NCBI GenBank assembly: GCA_027382625.1
Contig: JAJKFJ010021806.1
Coordinates: 1-64,000, forward strand
Reading direction: 5' to 3'
DNA length: 64,000 nt
Origin: Tetmemena sp. SeJ-2015
Taxonomy: Eukaryota; Ciliophora; Spirotrichea; Sporadotrichida; Oxytrichidae
A program made the position numbers and the translations under genes. How positions within the stretch are numbered: position 1 is the stretch's first letter; each line of letters begins with the position of its first letter. Below the pieces are notes generated by a model. That model saw only the letters and a program-made list of their open reading frames with translations. It did not search any database and was not told the DNA's origin. Shown piece after piece: positions 1 through 13,158 of the stretch.

Positions 1-456
1 TGGGGCACTGATCCATATAGCATAACTGAAGAGGACTTCGAGATTGAGTCTGAAGAATATCAGGCCTACAAGAACGACATGAGAGTGGTTGAGATCTTAG
101 AGTCAGCAACAGCCTAAGATCTTATATAAGTAATAGAGAACTATTGCTCAAGCCAATCTGATGGAAAGTGGATTTACTCTCTTTTAGAAGTTACGAAAGA
201 TGATAGCCAGTCTGACATTTTACCTCCAAACTAGAAGTCAGGTATAAGGATAGCAAACCCTTGCAAGAAATTTGGAAGTGGACTTAACTTTCTTCAGATA
301 TAGTCCTACTAGTTAAGTCTGTATTGAAGAGGAAGCTGATCCCTCAACTTTGCATATTAGGTTAAATTTAAAAAATCTGGTAACTCGCTTGTTTTCTACA
401 GTCTTATTCATGACTTGTTTGATAAATTTGAAGAGGAGGATCTGATTGAGTGCTGA
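1..456 (+). CDS. 3' end of an unrecognised gene (partial at window edge)
   Basis: Frame 1 is open from base 1 to a TGA at 325-327 (WGTDPYSITEEDFEIESEEY... through KWIYSLLEV) with TAA/TAG as Gln. A second open stretch in frame 2 (VCIEEEADPSTLHI) joins, through a GT-AG intron of about 40 nt ending near 400, to LIHDLFDKFEEEDLIEC and a TGA at 454-456. The link between the two frames is not resolved and could be an intron or IES near 255-320. The C-terminus is acidic. I recognise no family. Confidence 0.45.
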
Positions 457-590
457 CAATTTAAAGAGCTTGTTTTGGGAATATAAATGTATTTTTAGGT
501 CGGGTTAGTTTAAGTTAACTAAGAAATTCATAATTTTCACATTTTCGCAATAAATATGGAGGGATTGTAATTTATAGAGAAATCAAGCTG

Positions 591-2259
591 ATGAAGAACG
601 AGATAGATTCTAACCACGCTTAGAAGGCTATGCTATAATAAAGATTGAATGACTTGGAAAATCTGAGAACCAAAATGCTCGAAGATTATTAGCAAGAAAT
701 GATCTAATACGAAATTGAAGCAATTGATGTCGTAAATAAAAAAATTAATGCCTCATAAGGGTTTATATTTGATGTCCTTTATAACCAACATCTCTTAAAT
801 CTAAAGTAAATAGACTTCAAAAGGAAAGAGAACCGAGCGAGTTTCACTTTAAAAGCGAGACAACTATATTCAGCATTTAAAGGAGTAATTGAGTTTTAGA
901 GATAGGTTTATCAAGGAAAAGCTGGGAATTAGTTTGACTAACTTTATGCCTAATAGCTAGCAGACCAAACTATGAACCAAAGCTATTACAATGAAATTGG
1001 AAAGGAGATTCTAAGCATGAGTGAGATAGATAAGATGTCCAGAGAACTTATTCTCCCTTCTCTGAACATGACCAAGAGTTCCTCCTTTATTCCCAATCAA
1101 TTCAGTGGGTCCCTCTTGATAATCCGCTCATCATGAACAAGAATAAACTCGATATTTCGGGTAGTCCTTACTCCATGGGTTCAATACTAACATGAACTCT
1201 TCTCCCAACTAATAGAGAGCTATTTCAAATACTATAAGCATGACGAACAAAAATAAAATTGTGGGGTCAGACATAACTAGTCTTAGATAAAGGATGATTC
1301 TGGGGCGTAAGCGGTTTTTCTAACCATCTAAAGATGAATAGTGGAAACGCGTCATTGCAAATGCCTTTTTATAACTCTGGAGAGCCCAAGCCAAATCTTC
1401 GCATTGGAAATTCTTCAGTTACGAAGCCAGCCTACCAATCAAATCATAACACTCTCTTAAATGAGAGGAAGCCTCAAATTCAAAGACCTTCGAATCAGTT
1501 TTCCCATCAAACTTCTTCCACTGGAAAAAACTTGATTAAAAATTAGAGCTAACAACAAATCGATAGTCATAGCGAGTAGGATTAAAGTTCAATAAATATC
1601 TCTTTCCAGTCTCACAGGAACAACTCCAACTCTAAAATCGGTATGGGTATGGGGAACGTTTATCACTCAAACTAAGGCCTTTAAAATCAGCTGCTTTAAT
1701 AATAACTTAATCACAACTCATCGCATTTGCCACCTCCAGGCACTAGTGGCGCTGAGTCTACCTCTTCCCAATAGAACAACTACCCTAAGAGCTTTGCAAG
1801 TGAAATGTCTAAGAACAAGTAGAAGTTCATGCTCCTATAGAAGCAGCAAAAACTTCTCAGTCTTAGTCGTAAAGCATGCAAGGTAGTCAGAGTCCGATAG
1901 AAAATCTGCAGCTCGAGGAAAAGAGTTATTCCCAAGAACCCTTTTAGCATAAATAAGAAACTCAGTTTGCTCAAGAAAAACGCAGGCCCTCATAGAAATG
2001 AGGGAAGTGCCTCAGGCGATGAAGCTCAAACTACAAGCATTCAATTAAACCACTAGCCCTCGAGGAACTAAAGTCAAAATCCAGTGAGTCGAATAGGAGT
2101 TGGATCCCCCCTTCTAATTTAGAAAATGGAAGTTAGATTGCAAATTTTAGTATAAAGAGAAACAATTTGGATATGAATTCACATCATTAGAACAGCTCTA
2201 ACAATATAGTGAACACTTCTGTGAACAATAGTATAATCAATATAGCAGATAACGTTTGA
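591..2259 (+). CDS. Coiled-coil protein with long N/S/Q-rich tail, several apparent frame breaks
   Basis: The ATG at 591 starts MKNEIDSNHAQKAMLQQRLN, an N-terminal helical part of about 170 residues with BAR- or coiled-coil-like spacing (LNDLENLRTKMLEDYQQEM). A long low-complexity tail rich in Asn, Ser, Gln and Pro ends at TGA 2257-2259. Glutamines are encoded mostly by TAA/TAG. The frame changes near 1110, 1190, 1310 and 2110. The 1310 and 2110 breaks lie in T and C homopolymers (C6 at about 2106), so sequence error is likely there; the others may hide IESs. No family recognised. It is followed by about 170 bp of AT-rich spacer. Confidence 0.5.
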
Positions 2260-2430
2260 ACTATAAGCTAAAGGTGTTATTCAAATTTTTTATGATTGTT
2301 TAAAAAAGATGTTTGGGGTAAAAAAAAGAAATTAAATAAAAAACCCATATTTGTTATTCCTTTATTAATTTTTAAAATTTTCCCCTTTTAATTCCCCAAA
2401 ATCTTTTAATTAGGTTTTTAAAAAAAAAAA

Positions 2431-4454
2431 TCCATGAATTTGTTATGAAAAAATTTCCACCAGTAGGCAGGTAGATACAAGCAATCTCCCTGCTCCATAT
2501 CTATGTAATACTTATAAATAGGTTTTTACTTCGTGGCAAGATCAAAAATTTGGGTACTAGCTGAGGTCTGGCTTGTTGAAATCAACGGGAGAAAAACTGG
2601 AAGGTACCTTTTAAATCCGGCATAAAGAAACATTCTTTCCCAAGAAGGGATACTGTGACGTTGAAGTAGCCTTGAGAGACCAAAACATCCTGTCCTTCTC
2701 ATAGCTCCTAGCTATGGTTGAAATCTGAACTCCCTAGGTGTAAGTGAATAAAAATAAGTTATATCTTCAAGCTTCAAGATTTGGGCTGAAACGGGTGGCT
2801 CAAATATATCTTACTTGAGCTGTTCAGGAATCTTTTAATCAAATATCGTGCTTTGATAATCGTTTAATCTGACTTTCTTTTAACCAGCTTTGTTAAGGAA
2901 ATCAGAATATTCTATGAATTCTTGTTTGTACTCTGGAGTAAAGTAAGCCCCTAGCTTCATATTGCCTTTCAGATTTTCTACTAGCACTTTTGTCTCTACA
3001 TTTGACTAGTTTGTTGAATTGCCATCAAAGTTTTGATACACCTTTTCTTTCAAGTAGCTTTAGGAATTCCACTTTTAAACAGCAGTCCAATTGGATACTT
3101 AGTATAAAAAGAGACAAGGTTCATAGCCTGTAACTAGCTTGCGATGGAAATCTTTGAAACTCATGTCATTAGGGCACTCTTGAATAGTCTCTGGGATGTT
3201 TCCCATAGCCTTTGAATTTCCAATGAAATACTCTAGCACGTTTGGCTAGTCTAGATAATATCTTGCGTTACTACTCAAGCTCGAGAGTGGGTTTTTAAAT
3301 TCTTCATGCAGAGCTAGTACTGCTGCTATTAGGATCGCAAATATATAGTATCTTTTCAAAACTTAGAAATAAGTACGGGGTCTTTTCAAAGAAGGAACAG
3401 ATTCATAGTTGTATTGGCAACTTGGATCATCGCATTGATGATACTACAGTGGAACTTGCCCTTAGTATTACTGTTAGGGCATCCGATTCGGCTACGGATT
3501 TACTTGTTGTGGATTAGAAGAGAGAAATGCTTGCTACGGCTACAGTTAGCTTGCTTGTTGAAGTTGCAAAAGCTATGCTTGTAAGAAATTTATCTACTAC
3601 TGAATTTGCTAAATTGTGAGTTGCTGCATCTATCTTTGCTCACTTGCTTCAGGTTATTAAGACATTTTAAAAATATTGATTCCCTAATTGCAACAATCAA
3701 ACATATGCCTATTTTTGAATGATGAGTTTGGATAGGCTTCCTTATCGTGATTGAACATATCAAAATCTGTTTCATTATCTTCATAGCCACCCATGTCCTA
3801 GAGTCGTTTTCTATCTCTTATCAGCAGAGTCTGCATGCTAGAAAGAACTTTCATATCTAAATTTCCTAGCACTGCACATATCATTTATTCAAATGGTTAG
3901 TAAAAAGTTCTTGTCCTTGCCTCATTAGGTATTAGGAAAATCTTCTTTGGAACTTGCATTTCCTCATTATTTAGCAGGGCTTGTTTGTCTTAGTTTTGTA
4001 AAAGCTTTAAGTTCTTTTTCATTATAGGTACTATGACATTCAATTCTTTTTCTAGTGCATTTACTAATTGCTCGCTGTCTTATTTCATTAGAGAGAATAA
4101 AATCTGTAAATAAATTATGTTGTTGTCTTCATGCAAGATAGTCTTGCTAGTGGTTGTGTTAAATTAGGTGAAGTTAGAAAGATAGCCTCTGAGGATGCAA
4201 GGCTTATAGCTGCCAATAAAGTTAGTGTAGAAATCTTTGTTTGAAGAGTTGAGATAATGGAACTCCTCCACCTCCATGGGTATGTCTGACTCTCGTTCAA
4301 TCTCAAAGTCTACCAAGAATTCTGAAAAGGTCCTCACTCCCAGTATTTACCTTAACTTTATTGCTACCCCAGGCAGTTTAGTCATTGACAAAAGCAGCAT
4401 GGCCATTACCACTGAAGTCATCAGAACTCCTTGAATCATCACTGCAAATTTCAT
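2431..4454 (-). CDS. Membrane-anchored JmjC/cupin-8-like protein
   Basis: One frame without TGA runs about 600 codons from ATG 4454. The N-terminus is a signal or anchor (MKFAVMIQGVLMTSVVMAML). A segment like the start of a cupin-8 domain follows (KDFYTNFIGSYKPCILRGYL), then a Q/P-rich stretch with Cys pairs, and a second hydrophobic span near 3340 (YYIFAILIAAVLAL). The second cupin-like half has SFKDFHRKLVTGYEPCLFL, NWTAVQKWNS, and near 2460-2560 YYIDMEQGDCLYLPAYWW, typical of the metal-binding barrel end of JmjC/cupin-8 proteins. At 2560-2680 the conserved wording (SPVDFNKPDLSQYPNF) lies in another frame, so an unresolved IES or indels break that part. The stop is not located. Inferred to be a lumenal or extracytosolic oxygenase-like domain on a membrane anchor; substrate unknown. 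Confidence 0.55.
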
Positions 4455-4631
4455 TCTCACCAATCTAATTAATTAATTTTCAATTATCATGCTTTTGGTT
4501 TCGTTTATGATGAACTGATAGAACGGTAATTCAAGTTGAGAGATTAAAAAGATAAATCTATATTTATTATTCTCCATTATCAGTAGAAGTAGCAATTATT
4601 AGGTTATGAATTAATTTAATTACTTAAATAA

Positions 4632-7209
4632 ATGAACGACGAGTAGTAATCCATAGATGATTCTTAGCTCTTAGAGCAGTCTACTAATTTGAAAAAGCTT
4701 ATTAACCTCACGACCTCTACTGAGAATAGAGACCTAGAGGAAGTTCATCCTGCTATAATAATATTTTAATATTTAATTGCTGATGAAATAATCTACAGAG
4801 AACAGGATAATGAGGCTGACTCTAATAACTACTCAGAGGATGATGCGGATATACTGCTTGCTTAGGAGGAAGAGGAAGATTTTGATAACGAGAGTCTATA
4901 GCTCAAAGGGATTCCTAAATCAAATCACTCCTTCGATATTTCAAACACCTCTGCGGCTGAAAAATCTCCGCTTGTTATCGGTTAAGAAGGATAAAAGCAA
5001 CTAGATATTTCAGCATCGACTAAAAAATAAAGTAGACCTAATAAGAAGGAAAAGAATTCCCTATCCACTAAGTCTGTAGAAAAGGATTCGGATAGACCAA
5101 AAACAAAGGAAGGTAATTCTGCGATAAATAAAGAGCAAGGAGTTAACAGCGCAAATTAATAGTCTCAAAGCATGCAACAAATAGAGATCTTGGGAGCAGT
5201 TAAAGTGAGAGATGGATTATTCCTTGGAGATGAATTTGCATCGCAGGTAAGTTATATTAAGAAGTAGATATTTATAGTCTTCAATTATGAATACAGTAGT
5301 AGTTTATAATATCCATATAGGACTTGGAATTTGTAATAGCTAACAAAGTAACTCACATCATCAACTGTGCAGGCAGACAGATCTTTAATCAGTGAAGAAT
5401 TTATTTAGTTTAACTAGTAGGAGTTAAGTATCTCACATTTTACTGGCTTGATGATTATATCCTAATTTAATGGATTTATTAATTTACTCCTTTTGTAGCT
5501 AATTTTCGATGATAATGACCACCATTCATTATTGATCTACGATTTCATAGAAGAGGCAAATAACGATGCCAGTGGGGTCTTAGTCCATTCGATCAGAGGA
5601 TATATAATTATACCTATTGATGATGAAATTCAAGTGGACTTTGCTGAAGTCTCTAGAATTTATAAACTCAAGAAGACCCAATCTTGAGATAAGAGCAAGC
5701 TTTTTGTAACAGCTATCAGCTTGGGAGCGCAGAACTAGGGACGTGTATCCCAGGAGAACAGATAGGTGGGATGAGCTCTTTCATGAGCCTGAGGTATAAT
5801 AAAAAGACCCTAAAAAACCTCAGATAGAAGAAAATCCAACCAACACTAAGGTCGCTCTTGGAAATCCAGTATTTTGAGTGCTTAGAAACACTTTTATGAA
5901 TGCACAAATGCAGCCTGTCAACTTTCTTCAACCTTAAAAATTGAGATGAGAGCCACAGACAAAGACAAAGACTCAATTATTTTAGGTAAGAGAGAAATCA
6001 GAGGAGGAGCTTCCTGAGACTGATGGTCAAGTAAATCAAGTCCCTCTAGTGCTAACTCACAAGAAGGAATTCCAAGGAATAAAAAATAATAGTGATTGAA
6101 TCTTGATGATGAGGTAGCATTAAAGTAAACTCCCTTAGTAGATACTGATATCAAATCAGATGTTAGCTACCAAATAAAAGAGGTGAAGGAGTAGAAGCCA
6201 AAAAAGCAAAGAAACAGACCAGTAACTCCCTTACTAAGTGGAGGTAAGAGGGCAGACAACTCAGATTTAATGTCCACATCTCCTCGATCATTTAGGGAAA
6301 AAGACAACAATATGCTCATCTAGCCATATAATTATAATGACCATTAAGATTCAGTATTTTGTTATAAGTACCTGGCTCTGTAAAGGGTAAAAGCACGCCT
6401 AAGAGATCATCGTATATTATACGAATCGACAAAGAGGCTGAAGAGAAATAAAAGAGAGACTAAATATCAATTGCCTAATTGTAAGGACTGCTTCCTCACC
6501 CAAGGGAACTGGATCATAGATGAGCTTCAAAGATAACGACCAGTTTAATAAGTAGAAGAATAACTTAGTTTAGAAGTCCCCTATGAAGGGAAATATGTCA
6601 AGCTCAAATGTTCTGAAGAGGGAGTTGCTTGAGAAAGCCAAGATAGCTCTCGCTGAAAATTCTAAATATTTGTATCGGTTAGCTTGACATATTTAGTTTA
6701 TCCTTAATTCGCAAATTCAAATGCGAAATTACGCAAACAAGGACTTTAAAAAACTAAGATAAGCTCATTATTGATAGACTGCACAGTATTGATACAGAAA
6801 TTAGAGTTAGACTCAAAAATCGACTGGGAACATCATAAACAATAACAATATAAACAACTTCTTTATCCAAAGTGCTCAAGTTATTGAAATCCCAACTGCT
6901 AATACCCAAGCTCTGCCTGTCTCTGCTAACTTAGGTAAATCTGTTGGAAGTAACTTCAACGCAGCTGCAATAATTGGAAATATAAATGGCCCGAATATCC
7001 CAAACCAAACCTCCTCATAAACACAAGAACAACCAATTAAAAAAGTTCAAAAATAGTTAAATAAATATAGCATCTCCCTGCTTCAAAAGCAAAGGGAAAA
7101 TAAAAGCCATGTGGGAGTCTGGATAAGTCAAATTAAATTCGTCTAAATATATAAATTTTGTGTTTTTAATCAGTGGACTCCAGTAGGAGTTAATTATATA
7201 TTTTAGTGA
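4632..7209 (+). CDS. Dual-specificity-phosphatase-like protein, catalytic Cys replaced (pseudophosphatase)
   Basis: ATG 4632 starts MNDEQQSIDDSQLLEQS and an acidic, low-complexity N-terminus. A 74 nt GT-AG intron (5247-5320) follows VRDGLFLGDEFASQ. The phosphatase fold then reads DLEFVIANKVTHIINCAGRQ, GVKYLTFYWLDD, LIFDDNDHHSLLIYDFIEEA, GVLVHSIRG and, after a frame change, KFKWTLLKSLEFINSRRPNL and EIRASFLQQLSAWERR. The signature loop has Ser where the catalytic Cys should be, and the SRS stretch after it is missing. An IES at 5462-5498 separates DDYI from IFDD. A basic N/Q-rich tail with at least two more frame breaks ends near 7209. Likely a catalytically dead scaffold; whether the tail belongs here or to the next gene is uncertain. 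Confidence 0.6.
5462..5498. other. IES, 37 bp, pointer CTAATTT
   Basis: CTAATTT at 5462-5468 is repeated at 5499-5505. Removing 5462-5498 joins GAT TAT ATC to CTA ATT TTC GAT and restores DDYILIFDDND of the phosphatase fold. Retained, it brings an in-frame TGA. No GT-AG pair fits. Confidence 0.85.
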
Positions 7210-7349
7210 GTTGATGATGACCGGCAGGTAATTTAAAATAGCAATTGAATGACCAAGTTGCGAAAGAGATCTAAGATCAATTATAAAAAGAGGATAGTCT
7301 AGGGCATGCTGTGTGCTTTCAATTTACTTGATGATTAAATAATTATGAT

Positions 7350-9253
7350 ATCTTATTTCAGTGTCTATAAATCCAGCTTATGAAGAACTGCTGCTTAGAA
7401 ATAGGCAGGATTAATAATAATATATTCTTCAGTAGTGGAAAGAGGACGTGCTGACTAGCATTAGTTAGAGCCCAATTTATTTTATAGTAAAGACTGAAAT
7501 GGGGAGACAACCATGATGAAAATTTAAAGCATCAACTTGTAAGAGAGAATACAAGTATAAAGAATTCTAAGGTAAACCTATTCTCAAAAAGAAAATTATA
7601 AGTGATCAAGAGCAAGCCAAAACTGATATAATGAAAACATTTTATATCTGTTTTATTTTTGTGATACGAATGATGACAAACCTTAAGATAAAAATATTGC
7701 TGATGAGGAATTATTTATTAAGAGATCATCTTCTATCAAACGAATCGAAATAATTATAAGATGACTATTCACTATTATCATAGACTAATACAAGGGGAAG
7801 ATAGCTTGGACTGCAGATATAGATTCTTAAATTATTCTAAAGTGAACATAGGTCTTGACATTAAGATTTGTATACTTCATAATTAAAAAAGTTCAAGCAC
7901 CGATTGGGCAATTCCATCACAAAAGAGCCAACTCAGGCTCTCTTTAGATGGCTCAGCTAATAAAATAAAATCTGTAATCTAACAACTAGTTCAACGCTTC
8001 AACTTTTGCGTAAGCTCAGCACAATCAAAGTGTTACCTAACCTATTCATAAGAAGAACTAATTAAGCGAGTAACTAGTCACTCAATAGCAGCTTAATCAA
8101 TTTTAAATACAGCAAACACCCAACCTCCACTAGATAGTCATGAATTAAAGTCTCAATGAATCCAGTCTATAGCAAAGTTCAGTGAGCGGCGGAGTTAGAG
8201 CATCTTTAACTCGACCTCAATCAAGTCAAAATTCAAACCAGAATAGCAAGAAGGATTTTAAGAACATGATAAGACAGATACAGAAGGAGAGTGTTTTGCA
8301 GATGCAACAGACCCAGAGCTTCTGGCTAAACTAGGCTAAGAAATTTTCCCTCAAGAGCTAAAAGGTAAACTACTAAGCAGCGATGGCAAATCAACAGACC
8401 AGTAATGATAGCACATCTCTATCGAAGAAATAAGCTATACAGCAGATCACTTAATAAATGAAGAACGATGCTGCTTCTCTCTAACAACTGGCAAGACCAT
8501 AAAGTGCTTAAGGTACCCAGAGCAACATGCACTTGAAAAGTTAGTAGATACTTAATCAGGCTATGAATTTAACTACCTAAAATCAAAATTAAAGCATGAG
8601 CAGAGGAGGTGGAGGATTTGGACTAGGTTCTAATAAAAATAGGAGACTGAGAAAGTCTAATGAGTTCTTACCTAACCAGTAATAGATTTAACTTGGATCC
8701 GTTGAGATGACAGCTAATATAATCAAACAGCATAGAAGAGCTTAAACTCCTATGCCTGCTTCCCCATCGCATCAAGTGATTCCAAATGCTAATCTGATTA
8801 ACCAGGGTATCATGAACTTTTTAATTTTTGCTAAGTTTATATTTGCTTTATAACTTGGAGAAACATAACAAGACTCAGAAGCTCGTTAACAACTCTGGGC
8901 TCATAATTCAAAACCTAAGTCTGAATCAAGGTCTCCCCTTGACTCAGAGTATGAAGCCAATTTTCAAAAAGCGATCCAAGTCTCCCTCATTAACCAGCGG
9001 AAGCAGCTAGCAGAAGCTTTAACAGAAAACTGTTTACATGTTGCTTAACAACACTTTCGGTTCTCAAAATAAAATGAACACCTCAGCAAATTCATTTCTC
9101 ATATTTATTTTTTATGCAACCAATTTTTCTAAGATTCAGAGCTAGAGCGTTAAAAGAAAAAATCTTAACAGTCTTGCACAGTCGACTGAGATAAATTCGA
9201 GAGACAAGTAGAGTGGATATGTCTCGCCTAAGAAAAACTCCTGGCTTAACTGA
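7350..9253 (+). CDS. Q/N-rich low-complexity coding region
   Basis: From about 7900 to 8830 one frame is open when TAA/TAG are Gln, giving Q/N/S-rich text such as QLNQFQIQQTPNLHQ and SRGGGGFGLGSNKNRR. A frame change near 8810-8830, possibly a GT-AG intron starting at GGTATC, leads to LEKHNKTQKLVNNSGL and a final TGA at 9251-9253. The part 7350-7900 is less clear (EELLLRN, QWKEDVLTSI). It may be the C-terminal part of the phosphatase-like gene upstream or a separate gene. No domain recognised; the composition is prion-like. Confidence 0.4.
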
Positions 9254-9458
9254 TATCAAAGCTTTCCAAAGCTATATCCTCTTTTTTAATCCCTAATAAA
9301 TAGTTTATGAGTAACCTTTGAAAAATATTATGACTGTCTAAATAAAATTATCTTGCATTCTCTCTTTCTGTGTTTGTTGTTAAGTGATTAGTAGTTATGA
9401 GGTTTATTAAATTGGAAGATAAATTATAATTTAATAAGCTAATTATAATCCGATTGTA

Positions 9459-11841
<2,383 letters not shown>

Positions 11842-11843
11842 AA

Positions 11844-13158
11844 ATGTCTTCTTTAGCAAGCAGGAGAGAGTCTCGCACTAATTCTAATCAGGCTCCTTAA
11901 TAGGAGCAAAACCAAACCTCCTCGATGAAGGATTTCAAAATAGTTAAAAAGATTGGTAATTATAAAGCATCCTTGGCTAAATTTAGAATAGGTGAAGGAG
12001 CATTCAGTTAGGTATTTAGAGTGATAAGAGTTAGCGATAATGTTGAGTATGCTTTGAAACAGGTAAGAATAGTTTTTCTTAAGAACTTTTTTAGGTAAAA
12101 ATGGCCAAGCTAACTGACAAAGAAAAACATAATGCTCTGAATGAAGTCAGAATCCTTGCTTCGATACAGTAAGTAGACTTCTGAATACAAGTATTCTTTA
12201 ATAAATATTTCATCTTAGCCATAAGTTTAAACCAAAATTTGAATGTAGACATCCTAACGTTATAGCTTACAAAGAAGCCTTTTTCGATGAGAGTACTTCA
12301 ACCTTATGCATAGTTATGGAGTTTGCTGACAGTGGAGATTTGTACCAAAAGATCTTGGAGCATTAAAAAGCGTCTACTAAATTTAGCGAGCTGGATATAT
12401 GGAGGGTCATAGCTCAGATGGCCTCAGGCTTGAAAGCCTTGCACGATAAGAACATTCTTCATAGAGACTTAAAGTGCGCAAACATTTTCATGAATAGAGA
12501 TGGCACTGCTAAGATGGGTGACCTAAATGTCTCTAAAGTAGCTAATAAGAATGGAGGGTTGCTTTTAACTTAAACAGGGACTCCTTACTATGCCAGCCCA
12601 GAAGTTTGGAAGGATCAACCCTATGACTATAGAAGTGATATTTGGTCGTTAGGTTGCGTAATTTATGAAATGATTGCACTTCAACCACCATTTTAAGCTT
12701 AAAACATGGATCAACTTAACGTCTTATGTTCATTTATTTAACTTTACAAAAGAGTTTTGAGCGGGCAGTACCAGGCCTTGCCTTCCAACTATTCAAAGGA
12801 TTTAGGGGACTTTCTTGGAAGATTACTGCAAGTAATTCCTTAGAATAGACCATCCTGCGATGTGATCCTCCAGCACCCGAAAGTGGCCCAAGCTCTTAAG
12901 TAAAGTGGAATAACTTAAATTCAAAATTAGGCACAAATTATTGATGACAATTTAGACTTGCTCAAAACCATATAGATGCCTCTTAATCTGAACTAACTGG
13001 GCAAAATACTGCCAAAGAGCAAGTACCTTAGCAAAAAGCAAATTAATCTCACCCTTGATGAACCAGTTTCAAGTAGGAAGCAAATGAACGGGAACTACTC
13101 CTACTCCTAGGAAGTTAATATGGCTGCTTTGAGAGATATTGAGTCTCAGTATGAATGA
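11844..13158 (+). CDS. NEK-family Ser/Thr protein kinase
   Basis: ATG 11844 gives [16 protein letters not shown], then the kinase domain: [18 protein letters not shown] (P-loop, split by an IES), YALKQVKM (Lys), [28 protein letters not shown] (catalytic loop), [10 protein letters not shown] (metal loop, DLN for DFG), [11 protein letters not shown] (activation and P+1) and [12 protein letters not shown]. Two GT-AG introns lie at 12063-12094 and 12169-12249 (the second restores SIQHPNV). Two IESs break the domain. The domain ends near [20 protein letters not shown], and this frame stops at TGA 13156-13158. The same frame stays open for about 220 codons afterwards, so the true tail may be longer. 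NEKs act in cilia, basal bodies and the cell cycle. Confidence 0.88.
11955..11990. other. IES, 36 bp, pointer GGT
   Basis: GGT at 11955-11957 recurs at 11991-11993. The insert splits the kinase glycine loop; removal restores AAG ATT GGT GAA GGA GCA (KIGEGAF). The short pointer makes exact ends ambiguous, but no GT-AG intron restores the motif. Confidence 0.8.
12061..12098. repeat. Intron flanked by a 6 bp direct repeat AGGTAA (intron or IES)
   Basis: AGGTAA at 12061-12066 and 12093-12098. The GT-AG intron 12063-12094 and the pointer-style deletion 12061-12092 give the same 32-base loss and the same kinase sequence (YALKQVKMAK), so the two mechanisms cannot be told apart from this DNA alone. 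Confidence 0.75.
12713..12739. other. IES, 27 bp, pointer AACTT
   Basis: AACTT at 12713-12717 recurs at 12740-12744. The insert keeps frame but adds nine residues with Cys and aromatics inside the conserved [14 protein letters not shown] stretch; removal restores it. Confidence 0.75.

Noticed and set aside
5247..5320. Possible IES in the phosphatase-like gene
   Set aside because: Ends are GTAAGT...ATAG and removal as a GT-AG intron restores ASQ-DLEFVIANK; no pointer is needed.
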